From contig CAMATH010000011.1 in NCBI GenBank assembly GCA_945860955.1, positions 1 to 64,000 on the forward strand: a stretch of DNA of 64,000 nucleotides, in the 5' to 3' direction. Under the pieces are notes generated by a model that searched no databases, was not told where the DNA came from, and worked only from the letters and a program-made list of their open reading frames with translations. The stretch is from Planctomicrobium piriforme. Its GTDB lineage: Bacteria > Planctomycetota > Planctomycetia > Planctomycetales > Planctomycetaceae. How positions within the stretch are numbered: the stretch's first letter is position 1; the number at the start of each line of letters is the position of its first letter. Below are positions 21,133 through 32,600 of this stretch, one piece after another. The translations under genes and the position numbers were made by a program.

Positions 21133-22107
21133 CTAACGTCGCGGCGGCTGAGTGCCGGTTGGTCGGGAACCTGAAACTCTGCTGCCGCCGACAGGCACCA
21201 ACGGTCGATCTTGTTCAATGATCAAAAGTCGTGCCAAAATCCACGCTTCGATTCCCAACATCAACAAGCCTAAAGGCATCATCGCGAAGCCGGCTAGATC
21301 GTGCAAAAATCCCTCTGCCAAAGCCTTGTCGAACGTCTCGTAAAAAATGGCAGTCAACACAATTCGCAGAATATTGGCCACCAAGGCAATGGGAACCGAA
21401 CTCAGAACGATGACAATTCGCTCCCACAGAGGACGTTGCGAGAGCAACGCGACAGCAAACGCCAACGCCACAAAAATCATCAACATTCTCAGGCCGCTGC
21501 ACGCCTCGGCAACTCCGACCACGGAATTACTCAGTTCAATGACGTTCCCCCGAGGAAATGCGTTAAATCCAAGCACCTGTAGGAAGTACGTTCCGACGAT
21601 TGTGCCCATTCGACGGAGTGGGCGCCGCGCGAACGTGGATACGGAATACGGCAGTGGGACCATTAAAAGCAGGAATCCCACAGGAGCCAACGACCAGCGA
21701 AAAATCCCCCAGCCAAAACTGAGAAGCACCGCACCGCCAACGGCCAGCACAAGAGACACGGACTCGAGATATTCCAGGAAAAAATATGCCGAGGCAAATC
21801 TCAAAAGATTCGCAACGACAAACATCCCGGCTCCTAGGGCCCGTAGTTTTGAACTGACGGCCGGACGCGAATCGCGCCACGCCCAGATCAGATAGAGACT
21901 GAACACCGGAACCAGATATCCATGAGAGTACTGGGGGTCACTCCCCCACCTCTCGAACATCGTCTCAAACGTGGGCCAATAGGCCCACGCGGTTGCAAGC
22001 ATCAGAACCGCAAAAATAGCCCATTCGGTAGTACCGATCTGCCGATCTCCTGCCGACGACTTCGGACCGGCCGTCTGCACAGGACTTGTCGCTTCGCTTT
22101 TCGCCAT
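21133..22107 (-). CDS. exosortase/archaeosortase family transpeptidase
   Basis: A 324-residue integral membrane protein with about eight hydrophobic segments and the complete exosortase active site: Cys203 in VAEACSGLRML, Arg248 in ANILRIV and His269 in GFLHDLAGF. Exosortases recognise short C-terminal sorting tails such as PEP-CTERM, cleave them and are thought to attach the protein to a surface carbohydrate. Here it is the first gene of the polysaccharide cluster, preceded by a plausible ribosome site (AGGTAGGA, a few bases before ATG) and a candidate promoter. The cluster has no obvious PEP-CTERM substrate; targets must lie elsewhere in the genome. Which exosortase subfamily this is cannot be settled here. 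Confidence 0.88.
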   Translation of the reverse strand: MAKSEATSPVQTAGPKSSAGDRQIGTTEWAIFAVLMLATAWAYWPTFETMFERWGSDPQYSHGYLVPVFSLYLIWAWRDSRPAVSSKLRALGAGMFVVANLLRFASAYFFLEYLESVSLVLAVGGAVLLSFGWGIFRWSLAPVGFLLLMVPLPYSVSTFARRPLRRMGTIVGTYFLQVLGFNAFPRGNVIELSNSVVGVAEACSGLRMLMIFVALAFAVALLSQRPLWERIVIVLSSVPIALVANILRIVLTAIFYETFDKALAEGFLHDLAGFAMMPLGLLMLGIEAWILARLLIIEQDRPLVPVGGSRVSGSRPTGTQPPRR

Positions 22108-22264
22108 CGTTCCTACCTAGTTGTCCTGATTGCGACCAACCTCGAGGTCGCGTGCGCGGACTCCGTCCCTCTGGGTTGCCAAATTGAGCAACCTGCCAAG
22201 TACATTCACCGCGATCTCGTGTTCGCTCAACATGCTGACGCCTTGTTGACGTTTCTTCGCTCGC

Positions 22265-22293
22265 ACTATTCACACCCACCCTGGCAAAGTCAA
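22265..22293 (-). promoter_or_regulatory. candidate sigma-70 promoter of the polysaccharide cluster
   Basis: Read on the minus strand, TTGACT (22293-22288) and AATAGT (22270-22265) are separated by 17 nt, about 160 nt before the exosortase start. Matches to consensus are 5/6 and 4/6. The rest of the gap 22108-22364 holds nothing else I can support. Confidence 0.35.
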
Positions 22294-22364
22294 TCTTCAA
22301 CAACCCTTCCACACCGGAATTTCATCGGAACATGCACGTCCCCACGCTTTCCGGGCACTGGACT

Positions 22365-23036
22365 TCAGCGGGAAAAGGTCGCTAAAAACGCACTCCGCCG
22401 ATTGATCGTTGTCCAGCGCCTTCCCAATTCCTCCCCCTGGAACGACAGCGCCAGAGTATAGGCCGGGTGCGAGTTCTGTACGGTCGTCAAGGGGGGGTAG
22501 AAGACAGTCTCGTTCGAGCAAACGCAGTCCCGCTTGGAAAGCTTCCGCGTTTCGATCTTCGCGAAATCCCCGGCCCGGAATACGCCCTTCCCAGAGATGT
22601 GGTCATTTGTTAGTGAGAGAGGGACGGACTTTACCGCGACGATCGACTTCGTGAGGTGCTTCGCCGAATCCTCCGCAAATGCTTGCAGAGCTTTCTGTTG
22701 CGACTCGCTTGCGCGGTCGTCCAACAGAACCACGGCGTCGATCTTGTCAGGATTTGTCAGAAAACTCCCGCCAAATCCCAAGGTGTCGTTGGCCGTGATC
22801 ACCAGCGCGACCCCCAGGCCACTGAGATCCTCGCCACGCCAGCTTCCCTCGTCAATCATCCACGCCAGAACGGCCTCTTTTCCGGAATTCCCCACTTCGC
22901 CGTTGGCAAAGCACGGGCCGGTGTACACATCGCAGGTTCTCGCCTCAATGTACTCACCCGAAATCTCCTTCGCGGTACAGATTCCGGAAAGTCCGAGCGC
23001 AATCCAACTCACCGTGATGAGCAATATCGATTTCAT
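22365..23036 (-). CDS. DUF1326 domain protein with signal peptide
   Basis: A 223-residue protein with an N-terminal signal peptide (ILLITVSWIALGLSGICTA) and then the DUF1326 pattern, EYIEARTCDVYTGPCFANGE, with two Cys, followed by GVALVITANDTLG. The domain is widespread in planctomycetes and proteobacteria; its function is unknown. Further cysteines occur late in the protein (CVCSNETVFYP), so metal or disulfide roles are possible. It is on the same strand as the polysaccharide cluster but separated by 257 bp containing a candidate promoter, so it is probably a separate unit, divergent from the giant gene. Confidence 0.75.
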   Translation of the reverse strand: MKSILLITVSWIALGLSGICTAKEISGEYIEARTCDVYTGPCFANGEVGNSGKEAVLAWMIDEGSWRGEDLSGLGVALVITANDTLGFGGSFLTNPDKIDAVVLLDDRASESQQKALQAFAEDSAKHLTKSIVAVKSVPLSLTNDHISGKGVFRAGDFAKIETRKLSKRDCVCSNETVFYPPLTTVQNSHPAYTLALSFQGEELGRRWTTINRRSAFLATFSR

Positions 23037-23629
23037 GAATCCAGCTCTGCGAATCTGTGAGGGTGGGGCGGGAAAAGATCTTCACGTAGTTGATTCTTGT
23101 CTCGTTGATTCCCAGAGTCAAGTCCGTCACTGGAACAAAAGATCAGTTGTCTGGCCAGTTCGAGCGACAGTCTGCGATGCAGCAGTCGCGGTCGGCCTTA
23201 CTGGTCGGCACGGATTGGAATTTGACGTCGGATTGGTTTCCCTGCAGAGTTGACATGACCTAAAGCACCCGGAGTCTATTCATGTGAATAGGTGTTCGCA
23301 ATTTGATTGCCGCAGTTTGCTGCGATTGGTTCATTTTGAGTCAGGAGCCGCCAGTGTTTGACGGCGTTAGGACATCCCCTCAAATCACGACCGAAGCCGC
23401 TCAGTACCAGTTGACGCAACAACGTGTGCTTATCAGTGTCTCGGTTCCGGAAGCCTACTGCCCCGCCGAACCATCGCTTGAAGTCCATTTGGTGCGAAAT
23501 TACCATTCTTCGGAATCCTACCAAACTCCCCGGGCGGCGTTTTCGCCCGATCTCTCACTTGACTGGTTTGTGGCCCGGCGCACTCTGCTCGCCGCGCGTC
23601 CCTCAAGGTCGAACAACTGGAACCTGAGA
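23037..23629. other. 593-bp divergent intergenic region
   Basis: This is the gap between the DUF1326 gene and the start chosen for the giant gene. The plus frame is open from 23303, but residues before the chosen start are not family-like. A perfect palindrome CTATTCATGTGAATAG lies at 23276-23291 and a small hairpin (CGCAG, loop TTTG, CTGCG) at 23311-23324. I found no convincing promoter for the giant gene. Confidence 0.4.
23276..23291. promoter_or_regulatory. 16-bp perfect palindrome, possible operator
   Basis: CTATTCATGTGAATAG reads the same on both strands. It lies in the divergent region, about 240 bp before the DUF1326 start and about 340 bp before the giant gene. Size and symmetry suit a dimeric repressor site, but no regulator can be named. 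Confidence 0.35.
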
Positions 23630-26600
23630 ATGTCTGATCGTTCGCGCGCTGTGCGGTGGTTGTCTCGCGTCTACGGGTCGTTGCTTCAGAGAATGCGCGT
23701 ACGTGAGGCCCAAAGCCGAATTCAGCGCCGGCGGCCGGCGACGCGAGGGAGTGAGCTTCAGGAACTCGAACCCCGGCTCCTCCTGGCAACGACCGCGGCC
23801 AATACAACCATCGGGACGTTCACCGGTGGGGATGCGAATGAAGGACTCGATCTGGAAGGGAAGTTTGTTTATGCGGTGAATGTGAATGGTCCCGCGGTCG
23901 GGCCGATTCGGGATGCGAGTTTCACCAGTTCCGCCTCGACGGCCGGATTGAGTCTGTTCGCAACCGATTCTATTTCCAGTTTCTACACACCCGATTTCGG
24001 AAACTCGCCGAACGACAACGCTCTTGAAACGGTGATGAAGTCGATTTCGTTCACTGTCAGCCCCAATCCGGTGCGGTTCACGCTGGCCAATCTGACGGTG
24101 GGAATGGACTACAAGCTGCAGCTCCTCCTCGGGGGACCGAGCAATAATCGCGGGTTTGACATTTACGCGAACGCTGGCGTCGACGTGAAGATTGTTGACG
24201 ATTTCAGTGTGACCGATACCCAGGGAGGGGTGAACGCCACCACAAAGGGAGGGGTTGTCACCTACCAGTTCACCGCGACTCAGTCGACGCTACAAGTGCG
24301 CCTGGATGGATCGACCACGACGTTTAGCGACAAAAATCCGATTCTCAACGGCCTGACTCTGGAAAGTCTGACTCCGTTGGTGACATTGGGGCCGGTCGTG
24401 AACGCGACGGAGGGATTCGGATTTGGCAGTACCATCGACGGGTTCTCGAAGGCGCTCGACGTCAGCACGGCGAATGCGACGGCCAATGTGGGAGACAAGC
24501 TGCAACTGGCGAAGAACAAGACCTACACACAGGAATTCCTGGTGTATCCCCAGGCGAACGCTGCGGGCGAACTGTATTCCTGGAAGAACACGTCGAACCC
24601 GGTCGCATCGACGACCGTGGGAGCGTTCAGTGGGGGCGACCTGGGAGAAGGTCTGGATCTCGACGGAAAATTTACCTACGCGGTGAATGTCCGTGGACCA
24701 GCGGTTGGCACCATTCGCGATGCGACGTTCACCAACGATTCCGCGACGGGCGTCAGCGTGACAGCTCCCTTTGAAATCCTCAATTTTGTCGCTTCGGATT
24801 TCGGATCCTCTGCCAATGACAATGCGCTCGAATCCGTGATGCAGTCAATCCGGTGGAATGCCAACCCCGGCAAATTGGCGGCCACGCTGGGCAAACTGGT
24901 AGTCGGAACCGAGTACAAACTCCAACTGCTGTTCGAAGACGTGATCACCGATCGCGGATTTGACGTTTTTATGGGTGGCACAAAAATTGTGAGTTCCTTC
25001 TTCCCGGGGGCGGTTCAGGGAAGTGGCCAGCTCACGAAGAAGGGGGCGGTGATCACCCACCAGTTCGTCGCGACCGCCACATCGCTCTCGATCACACTCG
25101 ACGGGTCGGCGACCACAGCGCGCGACAAAAACCCGATCCTCAACGGCTTGACTCTCGAAGATCTCGGCGCGCGCAGTCCGATCCTAGGAACGGTCAAGAC
25201 CTATAACTCGGGGAGGGGCCTACAGATTGGCGGACCGGCGGGCCAGCAAACATTCGATGTCGCGCTCAACCCCGACGCCTGGAACCACGTCGCCCAGACC
25301 TTCGATGGTTCCCAGTCGCAGCTCTACGTCAACGGTGTACTGGTCCAATCGACCCCAGCGGCGGCGGACCTGAATTTCATTGAGCCGACACAGATCGCTC
25401 TGGGAAGTCAACCGGGAGCACTCGATGAACTGCGGGTTTGGAACGTCGCCCGCACTCAGGCAGAAATCCAGAAGTCGATGTACACGGCACTGGAAGGGAC
25501 CGAAAAGGGATTGCAGGGGTACTGGCCGTTTGACAGTGACCTGAAAGACAAGTCCACCAGGTCAGCGGACTTTGTGAAGTCGTCCGGGACCGCGTCGTTC
25601 TTCAACAACCCACAGCCTCAGGTCGGATCGGTGGACGTCGTTGTCGACCAGCCCGTCACCTCGGCGGTCGGACTGTTTGTCGGCTACACGATCACGGGCG
25701 GGACGGCGATCGAAAACGATGATTTCTACAGTTCGCGATTTCGAACCGTCTCGTTCCAACCATCAACCGAGCGGTTGGGGGTCATCATTCCGCAGGGGGA
25801 AACGCGCGGGAAGATCTATTTTCTGGTAAGGCCAGACGCGATTTCCGAGACCACCGAAAGCGTCTCGATTCAACTCGAGGATTTTACCTTCGCGACGAGC
25901 AAGTACGTCATCGGCACGAACAAGACGGCGACCGTCTCGATCACCGACAACGGAGCGTATCGGCCGGGTGTGGCGCTATTTGACGCCGACGGCCGCGCGC
26001 TGCTTCCCGATGCGACCGGGGTTGTTCCGTATTACGTTCCAGGAAACTCCACCCTGGCCAGCCTGGATGTCGCGCTGACCAGTCAGCCTGCCAGCGATGT
26101 CACCCTGACGCTCTCACCCGGAAACGGTTTCTTTAACGTCAACGGAACCCGCCCCGCCACAATCTCGCTGGTCTTTACGAAAGACAATTGGGACCAGCGG
26201 CGCCGTGTTCAATTGGGAATCGCGATTCCGGGGGTGACAAAAACGTTCGTGGTCATTTCACAAAGTGGCTCGACCTCGTATCTCGCGACCCCCGTGAATT
26301 TTCCCTACACATCGGTTCCCCCGAACACCGGGAAAGTGGGGGAGGGGAACGCGGGGGATTCCGCGACGCTGATTCCGACCGTGCAGATCGCCAAGGTGCG
26401 CGATGCCAAAGAAGGAGACGACCAGGGTGGCGCGTTCCATATCACCCTGGACACCCCGGCACCGGCCGGAGGTCTGGACATTGGATATCGCTCAACGCTG
26501 AATGAACTGACGACGATTGGTGCCTTCAGTGGGGGAGATGTCGGCGAAGGACTGGATCTCGACGGGGAATTTCCGTATGCCGTCAATCTGCGCGGGGGTG

Positions 26601-29600
26601 CGGTCGGCCTGATTCGCGACGCGAACTTCACCACCGACTCAGTCGCCGGGGTGGTGGTCACGTCGTTGTTCAACATCTTGAATTTCGCCACTCCGGACTA
26701 CGGTCCCACCACGAATGACGATCGCCTGGAGACCGTCATGCAGTCAATTCGCTGGACGTCCAATCCGAATCAGATTCTGACCCAGCTTAGTGGTTTGGTT
26801 CCCGGCGTCGAATACAAACTGCAGTTACTCTTCCAGGAAAATGGCGCGGATCGTGGGTTTGACGTGACTGTCGGTGGCACAAAGATCGCCGACGATTTCA
26901 ATCCCGGCAGAATCCAGGGAGGGAAGTCCGCGACAAGTCGCGGCGCGGTGATCACGTACCAGTTCGTGGCGCAGTCCTCGACTCTGAACTTCCAATTGGA
27001 TGGTTTGAGCACACCGTTCGCCGACAAGAATCCCATTTTCAACGCATTCACACTCGAGAAGTTACCACAGGCAGCGGAAGTTCCGCTGAATGGCGTCGTG
27101 CATGTGCCGGAAGGGGCACTGTCGGCGGATCTTCGCATTGTGATTCCGGACAATTCGATCGCGGCAGGCGCGTCACGCACGCTGACGACATCCCTCGTCA
27201 ATGACTTTGTCCGATACACCGTGCTGAATGGAGATTCTCGCGCCAGTCTGCAGATCATCGACAACGACCAGGCGCGGATTGTTGTTGGGAATTTCTCTGA
27301 GAATCCTGCGTCATCTCCCTCGACTGAACCCAACGAGACAGTGGCTGAGGCCAACGACCTGGGAACACTTATTCCTGGGACTTCGTTTACCTCAAATCTC
27401 TTCTCGTCTGACGATACCGATATTTTCCGATTCACCATCGATCCCGCGGTCGGGCCTGTCGATTTCATCCAGGTCACTGGCCCCAACATCGGCGGGATGA
27501 CGGTTGAGTTGTTGAATGCCTCGGGGAATTCCATTGCCCTGATGAATGGTTCCCAGGCGATTCCCAAGCAGTACTTCTTCGGTTCCGGCGTGACTGTCGC
27601 CACGACTTACCAGGTGAAGATCAACGGTTATCGGTCCGGTGCGACGGACTACCAGGTTTCGTTCCTCCGCAGAGACACGAGTACCGAACCCAACAACAGC
27701 ACACAGACCGCGACGAACCTGGGAACCGTGGGGGTGGGTGTGGTCTCGGATTCTTTCCTCCGTGGTGCATCCAGCGAATCTCCAACCGATCCCGACTTCT
27801 ACAAGTTTCAGTTGGATGACCAAGTTGCGGAGATGTCGAGCGTCAATCTGCGTTTCGCCGCGAACCAGCCAATGACGTTGACCCTGTATGATTCGACGGG
27901 AAGATTGCTGGATACGAGGTCAACGGCTGCCACGACGGGGACGCAATCGACGATTAGCCTCCCGCTCGGAGCGGCGGTGCAGCGCGGGAATGGTGTGTAC
28001 TTCGTTCGCGTGACTCCCCAGTCGCCTGCCAACTCCTGGAACTACAAGCTGGACTTCGCCGGTCAGGCGTTCAACCGCGCCGGCGGGATCTTCCTCCCCA
28101 GCTACTCCCCCGTTGTCGTCGAAGAGTCCGCGAGTACGGTGGTGTCAAAGCGCCTGGGGTTGCGGCTTGACTCGCAACCGTCGGCTCCTGTCACCCTGCA
28201 GTTGACGACAACCAGCACGGGGACAACCCGCGCGGGTACCGTCACACCCGAGACATTGACGTTCACCCCGACCAACTGGAATCTGTACCAGGGGGTCACG
28301 GTCACACCGATCGATGACCTGCTGCCGGATGGCGATCAATCACTGTCCATTGTCGCATCCGCCACGAGCAGTGACCTGGGTTACAACAACAAGGTACTTA
28401 AATTCGACGCGTTGGTACTCGACAACGAGGATCCACCTGCCCCCGCTGTCGTGGATCGTACGCAAAGTGCCGATCTGCCACTGGTCTTTCTCACAGGGAT
28501 GGGACAAGCGGTCGCCGAGTCGACTTCAACACTGTCGTACAACGTCGCGCTCAGCAAGCCGGTTTCGAGTGACACGTACGTCGGGTTCGCATTTGACGAA
28601 GGGACGGCGACGTTAGGGCAGGACTTCACCGTCTCGACCGGGTTCGTGCGTGATTTCCGCAGCATGGATTTTGGTGTCGGGGGGATTAAGATCGCGGCGG
28701 GGGCGACGGTGCCGGCGTTTGCCGACATTGATCGAGATGGCGATGTCGACCTGTTGGTGGGGTCGGCGAGCGGGCCGATGCAGTTCTACAGGAACGTGGG
28801 ATCGAAGACGACGCCCCGATTCGCATTCCAGTCGGGAACCAGTGATCCATTCAGTTCCCTGGGGGGGCCTGCGCTGGGTGGCTATACCCATCCGGCATTC
28901 GCCGACGTCGACGGAGATGGCAGGATCGACCTGGTCGTGGGTTCACAGACCGGTTTGAATTTCTACCGCAACGACGGAACGACAACTTCGCCTGGGGTCC
29001 GCTTTGTGGCGATGTCAATCAGCCCGTTTCCGGCGCTCGCGACACTGAATGGAAGCTTTTTCGCACCAACGTTCGCGGATCTCGACGGCGACGGGGACCA
29101 GGATCTGTTTGTTCCGCGGCGGGGGGATACCAACGTCGCGTATTTTGAACGCACAGGAACGGCTACGTTCACGCGGAACGACGCCAAATTGACGACGGCG
29201 GGCATTGGCGGGCTGGGAACAACCGATACGCCGACCATCGGATTCGCCGATCTGGATGGAGATCGCGACCTCGACGCGTTTATCGGATTGAGTACGGCGA
29301 CATTCGCCAGACTGAACGGAGGGACGCGGACGTCACCGAGTTTTCCGACTGCCGGTTTCGCGAGATTTCGCGAAGTCACGTCGGCAGTGAAAGACGCGGC
29401 GTGGACAACAGCCGACCTGAACGGCGACGGAATTCCCGAGGAGATCGGCGGTGACGTGGGTGGCCGGTTGCGCGCGTTCACCAGCTATCAGGCGCTGTTG
29501 ATTCCCAAGGGAAGCACCCGTGCCACGGTCACGCTCGCGATCAACAACGATTTGATCGGGGAAGGTACGGTGGATCCGGCCAAGCCCCAAGTGGGGAAGA

Positions 29601-32600
29601 AGGAGGACATTGGAGTTCGGGTGCTGGAGTCGCCGTTTTATTCCTTCGGCAAATACACGGTCAAAAAGGTCGTCGAGAATGGAGTCGAGAAAGATGTGGA
29701 TGTTCCGTTCAATGTGACCGACACCTACGACGCCGACCAGGATGGGAACAAGACCGAGATTCTGCCCGCAGTCTATGCGGGCACACTGGGGATTCAAGAC
29801 AACGATACCGCGGGTTTTGTCACCCAGAACAGTGATGCCACGGTGACGGAAGGGGGAAAACGTGTCGCGTTTGGGGTGAAACTGGCGACCCAGCCAATCG
29901 CCGACGTCAGCGTCTATGTCGGAAGTTCTGACGTGACCGAAGGAGTGATCGTCAACGGGACGAATGCCGGAGCCGAGACGACGACTCTGACCTTTACACC
30001 GGCGAACTGGAATGTCTTTCAGACGGTCAATATCGCGGGGGTCAACGATCGGTACGACGACGGCGATCGGCCGTTCACGGTTCTGGTCAGTTCCACGAGC
30101 GACGACGTTCCCTACCGACAGCTCACCGGCCCCAAAGTGAATTTCGTCAACACTGACGATGAGACCGCGGGCATCGTGGTGACAAGTCCGCAGGCGACCG
30201 CGAACGGATCGCCAAATGTGTTCAGCGTTCAGTTGCAGACCGAACCGATCGGCCAGGTTTTTGTGACAATGACTCCGGAAAACGACCAGATCCGGATCAA
30301 CGGCGCGCCGGCCGGCACACCGGTCACGATCACGTTCGATTCTTTGAACTGGACGTTGCGCCAACTGGTCCAGGTGACCTCCGTCGACGATGGCTTCGTG
30401 GAGTACATCCACAAAAGCAGCGTCCGATTCACGGTGGAAACCGGGCGTAAGCTCAATGGGCCGACGGTGGCCGATCTCTCCACCAAGGAGAAAGCGGTCG
30501 ACCTGGGTGACATCGGCGGCGGGCTGATCTGGACCAATCTTCCGTTCAGCACGACGATTGGCGGCGGTGCCTGGTTCAAGTTTACGCTGCCGGAAATGGG
30601 TGGCCCCCTCGATTTCATCCGCACGACCGCGGCGGGTCTTTCGGTGTCGTCGGCTCCGCGACTGAGCCTGTACAACCTCCAGGGGGCGCCGGTCAGTGTC
30701 TCGGGAACACCCCAGTCGCTGTCGCTCAATGGGCTGCGCGACGGGGAGTATCTGCTGAATGTCGTGGGAGACATCAATCTTCCGCGCGGCTTCACGCTCT
30801 CGTTTGATGGCGCGGATCGGCAGTTTGAGAAACTGACGCTCGCGACGGTGCCGTTTTCGATCGCCGACAATGACGTTCCCACCGCCAATCTTGTCTCCGG
30901 TCCTTCGGCTTCGGAAGTGTTCAGCACCCCCAGTTATTTCGCGGTGAAGTTGAACGCCCCCGCGCCGGCCGGTGTGGGGGACGCGGGAATTCGGGTGAAT
31001 TTCGAACTGCTCAATTCGGGACGGGCGACGTTCGGAACGTCGACCTCGACCCTGCACGATTTCAGCCTCTCCGCCGACTTTTTCGATCCAGTCACCCGGA
31101 AGGGTTACGTCCGGGTTGCCCCGGGGGATGTGCAGGCGAATATCGGAATCATTCCCGTCGATGACAAACTGGTCGAAGACCTGCCGTTGCGGCTGCGGGA
31201 ATTGAGTTTCAACAGTGGCATTGGCGATTTCATCATTCGAATCGCTGTCGACAATTCCATCGGAGATCCGAGTGACCGCTCGCCGTTGGTGCTGGCGGCG
31301 GGGACGATCGTCAAAGGACGGCTCCCCAGCGGTCGGGAAATCACCGTTGTCGTGAAAGAGAAGACGGATCTGATTTATGGAACCTATGGGACACCTCAGG
31401 GGGGGCTCATCGCGGAGTACGCCGCTGCCGTCAAAGTGACTGGTTTCACGGCGGATGATTTCGCCGCCGGCGTCGCTGTCGGAGCGAATACCGAATACCG
31501 CGGCAGCGTGCAGTCCGAAGATGTTCAGGTCCGCATTCTCCCGGGCGACGGTTACATCCTGCCCCTGGCGACCGATAAGCAGACGCTCAATCCCCGCGAT
31601 CCGGCGGTGCAGTCCAACATCGCTAATTTCGACCCCGCGCACATCGCGGCAAGCGTGACGATCAAGGACGACGATGTCGCCGGCATCCAGTTGGTGCGGA
31701 TTGGCGATGACGGAAATCTGGCCGAGGGGGAAACAGCCCGGTATGGCGTGGCGCTGACGGCTGAACCCAAAGCGGATGTCACGGTCACGTTAAGTTCCGA
31801 CGGCCAGATGACGTTCGGCGACCCGACAACCGTGGACGGGGCCAAAGTGAAGCCCGCGACCTATACGTTGCGACAGACACTTGTGGCGACCGGCCCGAAT
31901 ACAACCGATCCAAAAGTCGAGTTGCACCTGGGTTCGTTGGTGAAAACGGACCTCGGTTGGGCAGCCGCGATTGACGCCCGACTTCAGAACATCACCGTCA
32001 ACGAACAGACTGTCGAGCGGAATCTGGCGCTCAAGATGTTTGACACCACAACCAAAGCGAATGGTGACCTCGCTGCGTTCCAGATTCCCAGCGGAACCGC
32101 GGTGGACGCGGCGGGAGTTCCGGTCGCGGGGAATTGGGACCAGTTCCAGCGTCTGATCGTTACGAACCTGACGCCGCAGTCGAGTGCTGGCGTCGACTAT
32201 TTCGAGGTGAGTCTGACGCTCGCGGGTGGAGCGGAAAAGGTCGTGCGAATCGATGTGGGGGTTGGGAAAGAAATCACAGCCAATACGAAAACGTTCACTT
32301 TCCGGCCGGCTGACTGGTTTAAGTTCCAGGAATTCAACGTCACCGGAAAACCCAACGCGGTTGCGGAGCCTGGCAATTGGCACCAGGGAATGATCACTGC
32401 CACCCTTGCCAGTCCCTTGGATGCGGCGTGGGATGGAGCCCCGGTTCCAGGGCAGCTAATTCGCCTGGCGGACCAGCAGTTGCAGGGTGGGCAGACCGCG
32501 CAGGCGCTGGCTGCCGGCTTTGCCGTCTTGCGCGACAGTCTCGACAGCTTGAAGTTGCCGTTGGTGGGGAACCTGCTGACGGCGGCCCCGGAAGTCGGCG

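Noticed and set aside
23303-23629. Upstream start of the giant protein at 23303
   Set aside because: The extra 109 residues are low in family features; the LEPR-XLL region normally lies close to the N-terminus, which fits the ATG at 23630. This remains uncertain.
29333-31642. Minus-strand open frame of 769 codons inside the giant gene, and others at 34949-36202, 33701-34774 and 26770-27603
   Set aside because: They run antisense to clear Calx-beta and calcium-loop domains and have skewed, Arg/Glu-rich composition without any domain; high GC keeps these frames open.
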